This document shows positions 25,627 to 33,603 of a stretch of 64,000 bases of DNA, in pieces. This DNA comes from CAIJXB01 sp964439595 (lineage in GTDB: Bacteria; Chlamydiota; Chlamydiia; Chlamydiales; Rhabdochlamydiaceae), in NCBI GenBank assembly GCA_964439595.1, contig CAYTOK010000007.1, positions 34,950-98,949 on the forward strand, written 5' to 3'. Position numbers and translations under genes: made by a program. The notes below the pieces were generated by a model. The model was not told the DNA's origin, searched no databases, and saw nothing but the letters and a program-made list of their open reading frames with translations. The stretch's first letter is position 1. Every line of letters starts with the position of its first letter.

Positions 25627-26376
25627 TTAGGATGTTTGAATGGCAAGGTTTAGAAGGTCATCCATTTGATATAATCCAGGGGCTTTATCCATAAGGAATT
25701 TAGCTGCGTTTAATGAGCCTTCTGCAAAGGCCTCTCTAGAGAGTGCTTCATGAGTAAGGGTGAGGGTTTCATGTTTACCTGTAAAAACAAGGGTATGTTT
25801 CCCTAGTATTTCTCCCTCGCGAATACTTGTAATTGCCGCTTGGACACCTTCTTGTGCTAGGGCTTTTTGTATGGATATGGCAGAGCCACTTGGGGCATCT
25901 TTTTTGTGAATATGGTGGGTTTCTGTAATAGAGGTGGTAAAGTCTTTCAGGATTTTAGATAGATGTTTAGCTGTATGTATACTAGCGGCTATACCTATGC
26001 TAAAGTTTGGAGCCCAGAAAACTGGTATTTCTTTTGCTGCTTTTGTTATTTCTTCATACTCTTTTTCAGAGATTCCTGTTGTTCCAATAACAATAGGAGT
26101 CTTATAAAGTTGGGCTAGACGTAAGTTGTCTATAAGGGCTTTTTGAGTGGAAAAGTCAATGAAAACGTCAACCTTTGGGAGTTTTATATTTTCCTCTAGG
26201 CATCGAGCCGCAGAGGGAAAAAGTTTAACGGGAGTTTCTATGTGAGGGTGATCATAGGTGTGTTTTTCGGATGTAAGGGCAAGGTCTAAAGAAAAATTAG
26301 CATTTTGGAGGGCGCAGTCTATAACTTGTTTTCCCATGCGACCCTTTGCTCCAATAACTCCTAGACGAATAGACAT
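25627..26376 (-). CDS. dapB: 4-hydroxy-tetrahydrodipicolinate reductase DapB
   Basis: 249 aa. Nucleotide motif GVIGAKGRMGKQVI at the N-terminus, VFIDFST, GTTGISEKEYEEI, and the active-site run ETHHIHKKDAPSGSAI (His-His...Lys...DAPSG). The enzyme makes tetrahydrodipicolinate for meso-diaminopimelate and lysine, needed for the chlamydial peptidoglycan ring. The other dap genes are not in this window. A 139-aa unknown gene lies 25 bp upstream and reads the same way. Confidence 0.93.
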   Translation of the reverse strand: MSIRLGVIGAKGRMGKQVIDCALQNANFSLDLALTSEKHTYDHPHIETPVKLFPSAARCLEENIKLPKVDVFIDFSTQKALIDNLRLAQLYKTPIVIGTTGISEKEYEEITKAAKEIPVFWAPNFSIGIAASIHTAKHLSKILKDFTTSITETHHIHKKDAPSGSAISIQKALAQEGVQAAITSIREGEILGKHTLVFTGKHETLTLTHEALSREAFAEGSLNAAKFLMDKAPGLYQMDDLLNLAIQTS

Positions 26377-26401
26377 TTTACTTCCTTTTTTTAAGGGGAT
26401 T

Positions 26402-26821
26402 TTATGCTTTTTGTACAGTTCTTTGCGAGTTAATAAGATTCGATAGCTTTTCTATGACTTCATGAAATAAGAAAAAAGCTTGAAGTTGTTCGGGGATTTC
26501 TTCCTTTTTACTTAAGGCAAAACCTTTAGCTTTTTCATAAGCTTCAGTAATCTTGCTATAATACTTATCAGAAAAAAAATAAGGGAGGCTGTAGGGTGTG
26601 TGTGGCGGGAAAGGGAAGAGAGACCATCCAAGAGTTTCTGCTTGAAAAAAAGGGATGCTAAGCAAGTTAGAAGGTGATGCTTTAGATAAAGTTCCTGGAA
26701 TGGATGGTAAGTTCCTTACGTATTTATCTAACGGACTTTGGGTTTTTTGAGAGTATTCTTCATTATACGCATAGTCTGTATGCGCTGTTATTGGGAAGTT
26801 TCCGAATTCTATAGCTGCCAT
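26402..26821 (-). CDS. hypothetical protein upstream of dapB
   Basis: 139 aa, no signal peptide, no TM. Aromatic- and Pro-rich central part (LGWSLFPFPPHTPYSLPYFF) and a helical C-terminal third. No family recognised. It is 25 bp ahead of dapB on the same strand; upstream the sequence has a possible TTGATC-17-CATACT promoter around 26845-26875. Confidence 0.55.
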   Translation of the reverse strand: MAAIEFGNFPITAHTDYAYNEEYSQKTQSPLDKYVRNLPSIPGTLSKASPSNLLSIPFFQAETLGWSLFPFPPHTPYSLPYFFSDKYYSKITEAYEKAKGFALSKKEEIPEQLQAFFLFHEVIEKLSNLINSQRTVQKA

Positions 26822-27039
26822 AAGTAATCCTTGAGTTTGGTGGTATAGTATGGTCCGATTTCACATTTTGATCAAGCGTAGTTTTGATGCCTACAATCTA
26901 ATGTAAAGGTTTTATCAAGATTTGGTGTGGATAGTTTTAAATGCTTTTATGTCATTAGTTTTTTAATAGAAAAATGCTGTTTAAAAAATCGAAGTGCGCC
27001 TATGATCTTTTGTGTTATTAATGATTTAAGGTTCTGAAA

Positions 27040-28614
27040 GTGCAAAATCGATTTCTTCTTTTCTTCTTATTTTTCTTCGGTGTCCTATGTGCAGAAGAGG
27101 ATTTAGATTTACAAAGAGGCCCCGTATACACAGTCAAGTTTGAAGATGTGCCTATAGGGGAGTTTATCCGTTTTGTTAGCAAGATTTCTAATGTGAATTT
27201 TCTTTTCAATAGAGATGACCTTAACTTTAACGTGACGTTTTCTTCGCCTACGGCATTACCTGTTGATAGTATTGTAAAAGCCTTAATTAGATTATTACAG
27301 GTGCATCATTTTTATGCTGTAAGAGAAAATGGGTATCTTGTAGTCCACAAAGCTAATGAAGCTGGTTTTTCTAATGAAAATAATAGGCTCTCGTTTGATC
27401 CTTCCAACTTACTTGTTTCTTCTGACGAGGCTTTTTTAGGTAGAGGCAATCCAAAAAAAGACAATGGCACTTTTTTTTCTGTATATAAGCTTCAGTATCA
27501 CGAGGGAGCTGAAATTGTAGATTCCTTAAAGAAGATGGGTGGAGATTTCGGTTTGCAGGGGGGGACTTCTTCCCAAATTGCGCAATCTATTGCGAGCCTT
27601 CAGTGGGTGAAGATGACAAACTCTTTAATATTTTCGGGAGATGATAGGGTAATAAAAGAGATGAACCAGATCATCTCCGCGTTAGATGCTCCTCTTCGTC
27701 AGGTTTTTATTGAAGTACTTGTTATTGAAACTGACGTGCAAAAAGGATTAGAGTTTGGCTTGCAATGGGCAGCTAGTGGTAAGTATGACAACCGTGTTGG
27801 AGGCGGTTTTGGGAATTTTGCTCCACATATAGGCAATGGGTCTTTTGCTCATACAATCCAGGGTATCGATGGAGTCCACTCTCCTCAGGGGCTTAATCAA
27901 ATTCCATTGGCCCCAGGGTTTGATCTTGGTGTAATCGGAGATATCATTACTCACAAAGGGAGATCTTTTTTAAGTCTTGGCTCTTTGGTTTCTGCTTTAC
28001 AAGCAGATTCAGATAGCACGATCGTTTTGAATCAAAAGATCATCACGCAAGATAATAAACACTCTAAGATTTTTGTGGGAGATAACATCCCTTTTACCGG
28101 CTCTGTTGTAACGACAGTTGGACAAAGTCAGCAAACAACAGCGAATATTGAATATCGTGATGTAGGAGTAAGTTTAAATATTACGCCTATGCTTGGAGAT
28201 GGGGACGTTATCACTTTGAGCCTAGATGAGGAAATTACGGAGGCTGTTTATGATCACCAGCACCCAGTGAACTCTAATACTAATGGTATAAGAACAACAA
28301 AAACAAACATGTTAACTCACGTGCATGTGCCGGATAAACATTTCCTTGTTCTTAGCGGAATGATCCGTAACGCAAAAGCTTCTCATAAGACGGGCATTCC
28401 TTGTCTTGGAGGAATCCCTTGGATTGGCGCTTTATTTAGCAGAACTAAAAGACAAGAAGAAAAAAGAAATGTGATTATTTTTGTTAGGCCTCAAATTATA
28501 CATTCTTTTGAAGAGTATGGAAGAATTACTAGAATGCAGGAAAAAATATACGAAAAACAGGCCAATTCTACAGATTTCATAGAGGGATTGAACCTAGTTC
28601 CTCCGATGCATTAA
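27040..28614 (+). CDS. gspD: secretin (GspD-like, type II secretion) family protein
   Basis: 524 aa with an N-terminal signal peptide (FLLFFLFFFGVLCAEE). An N0/N1-like region follows (PVYTVKFEDVPIGEFIRFVS ... VNFLF, then VDSIVKALIRLL), next a ring-forming domain with FFSVYKLQYHEGAEIVDSLK and NSLIFSGDDRVIKEMNQII, and then the secretin core: VFIEVLVIETD, ATIEYRDVGVSLNITP-type strands, FLVLSGMI and GIPCLGGIPWIGALFS. GIPCLGGIPWIG..F is a hallmark. It is shorter than usual GspD (about 650-750 aa). From memory Chlamydia has a T2S-type gspD and a T3S secretin; the motif fits the former. Start is GTG. No other secretion genes adjoin. Confidence 0.8.
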   Translation: MQNRFLLFFLFFFGVLCAEEDLDLQRGPVYTVKFEDVPIGEFIRFVSKISNVNFLFNRDDLNFNVTFSSPTALPVDSIVKALIRLLQVHHFYAVRENGYLVVHKANEAGFSNENNRLSFDPSNLLVSSDEAFLGRGNPKKDNGTFFSVYKLQYHEGAEIVDSLKKMGGDFGLQGGTSSQIAQSIASLQWVKMTNSLIFSGDDRVIKEMNQIISALDAPLRQVFIEVLVIETDVQKGLEFGLQWAASGKYDNRVGGGFGNFAPHIGNGSFAHTIQGIDGVHSPQGLNQIPLAPGFDLGVIGDIITHKGRSFLSLGSLVSALQADSDSTIVLNQKIITQDNKHSKIFVGDNIPFTGSVVTTVGQSQQTTANIEYRDVGVSLNITPMLGDGDVITLSLDEEITEAVYDHQHPVNSNTNGIRTTKTNMLTHVHVPDKHFLVLSGMIRNAKASHKTGIPCLGGIPWIGALFSRTKRQEEKRNVIIFVRPQIIHSFEEYGRITRMQEKIYEKQANSTDFIEGLNLVPPMH

Positions 28615-28625
28615 TCTTGGGTCAG

Positions 28626-28652
28626 TTGTATTTTACGAAAACATACTATAAT
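28626..28652 (+). promoter_or_regulatory. possible promoter of toxin-like gene
   Basis: TATAAT at 28647-28652 and TTGTAT at 28626-28631, spaced by 15 nt, which is short. It would give a leader of about 100 nt that contains the repeated hairpin element. Confidence 0.3.
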
Positions 28653-28683
28653 CGTTGGGCTTTCTTGAATCCGCAAATCGGAA

Positions 28684-28729
28684 ATAACTTGTCTGAAAAG
28701 ATTTGAGTCCTTTAGACTCGCATTTTTTT
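28684..28729 (+). repeat. 25-nt repeated element with hairpin, copy 1
   Basis: The block ataacttgtctgaaaagatt, one variable base, and gagt leads into the hairpin GAGTC-CTTTA-GACTC, then GC A and seven T's (28723-28729). The same block with a differently paired hairpin recurs at 32426. Here it looks like a terminator for the secretin gene or an attenuator in the toxin-gene leader. Confidence 0.7.
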
Positions 28730-28756
28730 AAATAAGGCTAAAGAGGGAGTCGTGAA

Positions 28757-30982
28757 ATGTTTTGTTTATTTGCGAATGTGATGATTTCACTTTTGTTTTT
28801 ATCAACAGGTCTATTTGCAAATGATCAAACTGAATCCCCGAAATTGTATGAAAGTCTGTGGCCTGATTATTGTGTAAAGCATCTTCAGACAGCAAAAGAA
28901 GCTTGCTCTGAAAATATTGTTGATGCTGAACGCGATTATTTTCGTGAAGATCTTTTAGAAATGATTAATAGTGAAAATTACGAAGCTGAGGAAGCCCGGC
29001 TTAATGATGAAGACTATGAAAGTTATGAAGATTATGAAGTCCCAGAAGTTTGCTATGCAACTTTTTTCCCATATTCATTTTATATCTTAGCTAATTCTAT
29101 AAATAAATCAAAAAACCTGATTTCATTTTTGCCTAAGAAAAGATCAAATTGCTCTTATACATTTTGTAAGGCTTGTAAGCGTCCTGTAACAAAAGCCCTA
29201 GGGATTTTTGATTTAGACGACGAGGGATATGAAATGAGGATTCAGCATGTGTGTGAATGTTCTTATCTGACATTATCTCTAGAATCTCAAAACTATGCAA
29301 CCTACGAAGATTCAGATTGGTATGCTTGCAAGCGTCCAACCGTTCCTTTTTCTTATTTCAATGCATTTACTGCAAAGTATTCTTCATTTTTAAACCAGCA
29401 TCTTCTCTATTCCATGCAAAATCCGTCTTGTACATGTTGTTGGCCCTATATTTCAAAAATTGCATGCCAAATCAGTGATATTGTTTACGATAAAATGACC
29501 CCTTTTTTTCAAACCAGTTGTCTGTCAAACTTGATGTTTAAGCAGAGTGATTCTTTGTTAGAGAATACGGATAATTGGCATAAAGGTAAAAATGAGCTCC
29601 TTCTCCGCTCTTTACAAAACCACTTTATATTCTGTTTTTTCTATAGTAATTATCATTCGGTAATCGTTGATCTATGCAGCTATGTGGATGCCAATTCAGA
29701 GAGTCCTACTAATGATCTTAACAATCTATATTCGACGCTTTCTTCGATTAGGCCCCTCTTTCTTGATCTATATTCTAACTGCCTTGAAAAACATCCTCAT
29801 CCTAAAATGTATTATGAACGTGGCATGGTCTACTTTCATAATGGGGATCTTTACTCATCTTTATCTGATATGAAAGCCTTTGTGTGCTTAGCCGACGAAA
29901 ACGCCGCTAAAGAGTTGCTTACCTCAGATTTTTATCTACAAGAAGGGACCTCTTATGCAGAATTAGGTCAATATGACGAAGCAATCAAAGCCCTAACCAA
30001 ATCAATTTCTAAAGATTTTGGAAATAAAGAGGCCTATTTTGAAAGGGCTACTGTTTATTTTGAATCAGGCGATTTTGACCTTTCGCTTAAAGATTATCTT
30101 GAATCTGGTTTTGAGATAACTCCTATAGATCTAAGCGATCTTTCAACTATAGAATTCTCAAAACAATTAATTTCAGGAATCGTGAAAGGGTCAGGTGAGG
30201 CTGTTGCTGATTTTATTCCTTCTGTTCTTGCTTCTGTAAATGGATTGTCTCACGGACTTTGGGCACTTGTCTGTGATCCTGCGAACTGCTCTAAAGAGAT
30301 GGTGGATTCATGTAAAGGCATGTTAGAATTTCTTTCTAGTAGCTCTGGTATTGAAATGCTTGAGACATTTATTCCAGAAGCTAAAGATTTTAATAATGCT
30401 CAATCAGGGGAAGAAAAGACTGCGCTTTTAGGTTTTATGATAGGGAAATATGGCACTGAGGTCTTTGCTCCAGCCGGACTTTTTAAAGTTTATAAAGATT
30501 TGAGATCAGCTAATCGTCTTCTTACCATTCAGAATCTCTCTAAAACGTCAAAAGAAGCGACAATTATTAAAGAGGTCGCAGTAGATTGGAATAAAGCTCA
30601 TAAGGATGTAATCCAAAAATTTAAGACTACTCAGGCGATTTTAAAGACCTATAAAGGGCAAGATTTATCAGAAACAACCGTAAGAAAAATTCTTCATCAA
30701 GCAGGCTTTAAAACTTTTCAGAAACCTAAAGGTATTCCTAGTGATTTTAAGGTGACTTTCTCTGATAAGGGATGCGGTATGAAATATGTTCATCCTGTAA
30801 ATCCTCATGAATCCGTGCGTATTATGCCTGGAAAGCCATATAGTCCTAACCCCTATCAACAGAAACCCTATGTTATACACATGAGGGGTAATGCCGCTCT
30901 TGATAAATTCGGAAATATTATTAACCAAAATTCAATTGAAGCACATATTCCGTTGGATCAATTCATATATAGATTAGAGTAA
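28757..30982 (+). CDS. secreted TPR protein with polymorphic-toxin-like C-terminus
   Basis: 741 aa. Signal peptide at 1-20 (FANVMISLLFLSTGLFA). The N-terminal 340 residues are Cys-rich in places (CSYTFCKACKRP), unassigned. TPR motifs occupy about 350-455 (YYERGMVYFHNGDLYSSLSD, EGTSYAELGQYDEAIKALTK, YFERATVYFESGDFDLSLKD). A helical pre-toxin-like region follows, then a compact C-terminal domain (about 660-741): MKYVHPVNPHESVRIMPGKP, SPNPYQQKPYV, DKFGNIINQNS, EAHIPLDQFIYR. I recognise this tip from the ends of Rhs/CDI-type polymorphic toxins but cannot name its enzyme class. The downstream gene, 4 bp away, fits an immunity protein. Export by Sec is likely; ribosome binding site AGGGAG. Confidence 0.65.
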   Translation: MFCLFANVMISLLFLSTGLFANDQTESPKLYESLWPDYCVKHLQTAKEACSENIVDAERDYFREDLLEMINSENYEAEEARLNDEDYESYEDYEVPEVCYATFFPYSFYILANSINKSKNLISFLPKKRSNCSYTFCKACKRPVTKALGIFDLDDEGYEMRIQHVCECSYLTLSLESQNYATYEDSDWYACKRPTVPFSYFNAFTAKYSSFLNQHLLYSMQNPSCTCCWPYISKIACQISDIVYDKMTPFFQTSCLSNLMFKQSDSLLENTDNWHKGKNELLLRSLQNHFIFCFFYSNYHSVIVDLCSYVDANSESPTNDLNNLYSTLSSIRPLFLDLYSNCLEKHPHPKMYYERGMVYFHNGDLYSSLSDMKAFVCLADENAAKELLTSDFYLQEGTSYAELGQYDEAIKALTKSISKDFGNKEAYFERATVYFESGDFDLSLKDYLESGFEITPIDLSDLSTIEFSKQLISGIVKGSGEAVADFIPSVLASVNGLSHGLWALVCDPANCSKEMVDSCKGMLEFLSSSSGIEMLETFIPEAKDFNNAQSGEEKTALLGFMIGKYGTEVFAPAGLFKVYKDLRSANRLLTIQNLSKTSKEATIIKEVAVDWNKAHKDVIQKFKTTQAILKTYKGQDLSETTVRKILHQAGFKTFQKPKGIPSDFKVTFSDKGCGMKYVHPVNPHESVRIMPGKPYSPNPYQQKPYVIHMRGNAALDKFGNIINQNSIEAHIPLDQFIYRLE

Positions 30983-30986
30983 GGTT

Positions 30987-31367
30987 ATGCTTAATAAATC
31001 AATTAAATTAAAAATTGTTCAATCACTTCTCGAAGTTATCAAAAATATCTCTGATGCAGAATATCAACATCGAATATGGATCAAAGCACTAGAGCCCCTA
31101 AGTGATTTTGATGAAACAATGTGTCATTTTTTTGATGATCTCAACGCGAAAGAAATTGTTGAGCATCCTCAAGAGTACGGCCTTTCTTTATTTCAGTATG
31201 AAAAATTACTAGAATTGTACAATGCTTTAAGGATTTATTCTGATGACACTCCTGGTATTTTAGAAACAGAAGTTATGCAAGACCCTAGATGGCATAAAAT
31301 TAGAACCCTTGCAAAAGAAACACTCCTTGTTTTTAACTATCCTAATGCTAACCAAATAGTTACATAA
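30987..31367 (+). CDS. putative immunity protein for the toxin-like gene
   Basis: 126 aa, small, soluble, helical and acidic. Conserved-looking run ISDAEYQHRIWIKALEPLSD then FDETMCHFFDDLN and FQYEKLLELYNALR. The second, orphan copy at 31611 keeps YQKRVWIRGEG and DDFDESICQFFD at the same spacing, so this is a family. Gene order (toxin tip, 4-bp gap, small acidic gene) is the classic polymorphic toxin-immunity arrangement. Direct binding to the toxin domain is inference. Confidence 0.6.
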   Translation: MLNKSIKLKIVQSLLEVIKNISDAEYQHRIWIKALEPLSDFDETMCHFFDDLNAKEIVEHPQEYGLSLFQYEKLLELYNALRIYSDDTPGILETEVMQDPRWHKIRTLAKETLLVFNYPNANQIVT

Positions 31368-31386
31368 ATAAAAATTCCGGATGTAG

Positions 31387-31599
31387 GCATGGAATATAAA
31401 ACTTTTAGAGAGTGCGGTGCCTCCAAATAACCTACATGAATCTGTTCGAGTTATGCCAGGAAAACCTCATAGTATTAAACCTCATCAAACAAAACCTTAT
31501 ATAATTTATCAAAAACACGGTAAAATATTTGATAAATTTGGAAATATTGTAGACGGAGCCTCAGCTGAAGCACATATTCCAATTGATGAATTTTTATAA
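31387..31599 (+). pseudogene. orphan toxin C-terminal module
   Basis: From 31417 the frame reads PPNNLHESVRVMPGKPHSIK, PHQTKPYIIY, KIFDKFGNIVDGAS, AEAHIPIDEFL, the same domain tip as in the 741-aa protein. Upstream, GMEYK is in another frame, so a frameshift broke the domain, and no N-terminal body exists. Such displaced toxin tips are typical of CDI/Rhs loci, where they serve as recombination donors. The GTG at 31417 is not a credible start. Confidence 0.7.
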
Positions 31600-31610
31600 G
31601 GGAGAGGGTT

Positions 31611-31910
31611 GTAAAATTATCAGAAAGTGACCGAAACTATATTATTAAAGGCTATATTAATATTGTAACTAGAATCTCTGATATTGAATATCAGAAGAGA
31701 GTTTGGATTCGAGGAGAAGGTCTGGGATGCGATGATTTTGATGAAAGTATATGTCAGTTTTTTGATATAAGCGACCCTATATTGCAGGATACTGAAAATT
31801 TTGAATTTCCTCAATTAGCTTTATTAAAAGAATTTAGCGATAATTATAGAAAATTTTCGGAAGAAAACTATTGGCCTTCTGAATTTATTAATACTGCGCA
31901 GTGGGAGTGA
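31611..31910 (+). pseudogene. orphan immunity gene, no standard start codon
   Basis: One frame reads VVKLSESDRNYIIKGYINIV, TRISDIEYQKRVWIRGEGLG, CDDFDESICQFFDISDP and ends WPSEFINTAQWE then TGA at 31908-31910. It is homologous to the immunity gene at 30987. In the expected start position the bases are gttgtaaaa; no ATG, GTG or TTG is in frame there, so it is either decayed or starts from an unusual codon. Confidence 0.6.
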
Positions 31911-32008
31911 ATTACAAAGATGGCTAAAGGCGTTTTACAATCTTTTAATCGCGCCATCACTTAATACTAAGCTTGAAATTCTAAGTGTTCCAAACAGAGT
32001 TCTAATAA

Positions 32009-32207
32009 TTAAAAAATGCATCTATACACGATTGAAGAGCCTTTCCCGTGACGGGATAAATTGCCTCCTTTAATGAGTTTATCTAGTGCTCTTCCTGCAG
32101 AAGTTCTGAGTGTGTTTAGGAGGCTGCTGATGTCTCGTATGTAGATTTCATTCGATATTTTAAATAACCCTAGTATCTGTGCTTCAAAATCCTTTTGAAT
32201 GGTATTG
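32009..32207 (-). pseudogene. C-terminal winged-helix remnant
   Basis: A minus-strand frame ending in TAA at 32009 reads DFEAQILGLFKISNEIYIRD, ISSLLNTLRTSAGRALDKLI, KGGNLSRHGKGSSIVYR. This has the look of a small winged-helix DNA-binding tail (helix, turn, LiekG.L...G.Gr...Y), as at the ends of Fic or regulatory proteins. It has no start and runs into the IS630 fragment, so it is a remnant. Family assignment is weak. Confidence 0.4.
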
Positions 32208-32429
32208 GAGTGATAACCATTACTAGCAGTATCTCCTGAGTTGAATTCAATAGAACAGGTATGGCAGGTTTTAAGGGACCGCTATTTGACAAGTCGCTGC
32301 ATTGAATCTTACGAGCATATTTTAGAGTTTTGTTGCGAAGCTTGGAATGCTTTTGCATCAGTGACAGGAGCTGTGCGTCAATTAGGCATAAGAGAATGGA
32401 TTAAAAGTTGTTTTCGACAAATGGTATAA
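32208..32429 (+). pseudogene. IS630-family transposase C-terminal remnant
   Basis: The frame reads LLAVSPELNSIEQVWQVLRD, RYLTSRCIESYEHILEFCCE, AWNAFASVTGAVRQLGIREW. This is the conserved IS630 tail (LP.ySPELNPIE.vW..LR...L.nr......i...c..AWn), including the last catalytic Glu. Only the tail remains; upstream sequence belongs to an unrelated minus-strand remnant. Confidence 0.8.
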
Positions 32430-32462
32430 CTTGTCTGAAAAGATTCGAGTGCCCTACGCTCG
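32426..32462 (+). repeat. 25-nt repeated element with hairpin, copy 2
   Basis: ataacttgtctgaaaagatt, then c and gagt; the hairpin here is CGAGTG-CCCTA-CGCTCG. It begins at the end of the IS630 tail. It matches copy 1 at 28684 in the 20-nt block; stem sequences differ but pairing is kept in both. Confidence 0.7.
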
Positions 32463-32535
32463 TCTTACGCGGGTGCAATCTTTTATTAAGCTGTTAGCTT
32501 TGTAATAGAGTTAACAGCTTAAATTTAGGTTTTTA

Positions 32536-33276
32536 TTAGGTGAAATGTTTTGAAGTGTCTTCAAGTATATCAAAATCTGAATCAGCTTCAAAGAGTTTAA
32601 ATTTAGGATCATTTCCAAGTTGTAGATCTGGATGTGTTCCTGTAAACAGCTTGTAGAGAAGATCTTCTGATAGATGGGCGTTTTTTTCAAAAAGAGGCGA
32701 GACGTCGTCTTCTAAAATAACAATTTCTTGACTTGCTTGTCTAGGTGATATTGTGTTTTGTAAGCAAAGATTTTGTTCTCTATCTAGGATGTGAAGCTCT
32801 GTGGAATTTTTGAATATGTAGCCTATGATTTCTAGTTTGCTAAGGGATATTGTGAGCCCGCTATGGAGCGCTTTTAAAGCAAAGAGATCCCAGAAAGACG
32901 ATATGTGCTCAAAGGGAGTTCGGGCATTTTCAGCTTTTAAAAAGATATTTTTTTCAGATTCGGTTTTTCCTCTAATGTGTACGGCAATTCCTCGATACCC
33001 CCTGTAGTCTCTGCATTGCATTACAGGCTTTGTCATAAGACTTCTATTAAAAGAGCTAACAATATTAGCTTTAAAATCTGCGTAATCAGCGCCTGTTACC
33101 ATTGTGCTGATTAGGTTTTGTCCGAATTTAAGAGTGCGAGATTCTAGATCGTCGCCTTTAAAGCCGTATTGCTTGAATAAATCTTTAATGTATTCAGGGT
33201 ATTCGTTGTCAAAATTAGGAAGTCCTAAACTAACTCCTATACTATTAGCAGTGTCAAGTGTAGCTCGTATCGCCAT
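32536..33276 (-). CDS. hypothetical protein
   Basis: 246 aa from the ATG at 33276 (GGAGG six bases upstream; a GTG one codon earlier is possible). No signal peptide or TM. Features seen: LDTANSIGVSLGLPNFDNEY near the start, a basic strand-rich middle (CRDYRGYRGIAVHIRGKTES) and an acidic, Asp/Phe-rich C-terminus (KLFEADSDFDILED). No family recognised. It borders the toxin island and could be an effector. The 200 bp between it and tRNA-Arg hold nothing recognisable. Confidence 0.5.
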   Translation of the reverse strand: MAIRATLDTANSIGVSLGLPNFDNEYPEYIKDLFKQYGFKGDDLESRTLKFGQNLISTMVTGADYADFKANIVSSFNRSLMTKPVMQCRDYRGYRGIAVHIRGKTESEKNIFLKAENARTPFEHISSFWDLFALKALHSGLTISLSKLEIIGYIFKNSTELHILDREQNLCLQNTISPRQASQEIVILEDDVSPLFEKNAHLSEDLLYKLFTGTHPDLQLGNDPKFKLFEADSDFDILEDTSKHFT

Positions 33277-33478
33277 CACAAACCTCCGGGCGTAAAGAAA
33301 ATGTTAAGATTTGCAGGTAGATATTTTTTAGTCAATACCTTAAGCTTCTGTATTTTGAGAAAATTATTTTTTTAATCCCCAATTTTCTAAGGGTGGCAGG
33401 GCTGTAATCTCTTTTTTCCGCTTTTAAAGAAAGAGATCTTGCTCTAAATTGACCTTGTTGTATAGAATACTTTGCTTT

Positions 33479-33552
33479 GGACTGATAGCTCAGCTGGATA
33501 GAGCACCCGCCTTCTAAGCGGGTGGTCGCAGGTTCAAGTCCTGCTCAGTCCA
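33479..33552 (+). tRNA. tRNA-Arg (anticodon TCT)
   Basis: 74 nt. Acceptor ggactga/tcagtcc, anticodon stem CCCGC/GCGGG with loop CTTCTAA (anticodon TCT), T-arm GGTTCAAGTCC, discriminator A, no encoded CCA. tRNA genes often border integrated DNA; no attachment-site repeat of its 3' end was spotted in the adjacent island. Confidence 0.95.
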
Positions 33553-33603
33553 AATTTCTTTTGCAACGCTTTTTTCACTTTGAATTTTACGAAGAGGTCC
33601 AAA

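Noticed and set aside
32170..32358. 62-aa minus-strand reading frame as a gene
   Set aside because: It overlaps the IS630 tail and winged-helix remnant in other frames, has no ribosome binding site and no recognisable sequence.
33479..33552. tRNA-Arg as the attachment site of the toxin island
   Set aside because: No second copy of the tRNA 3' end and no integrase gene were found at the island borders.
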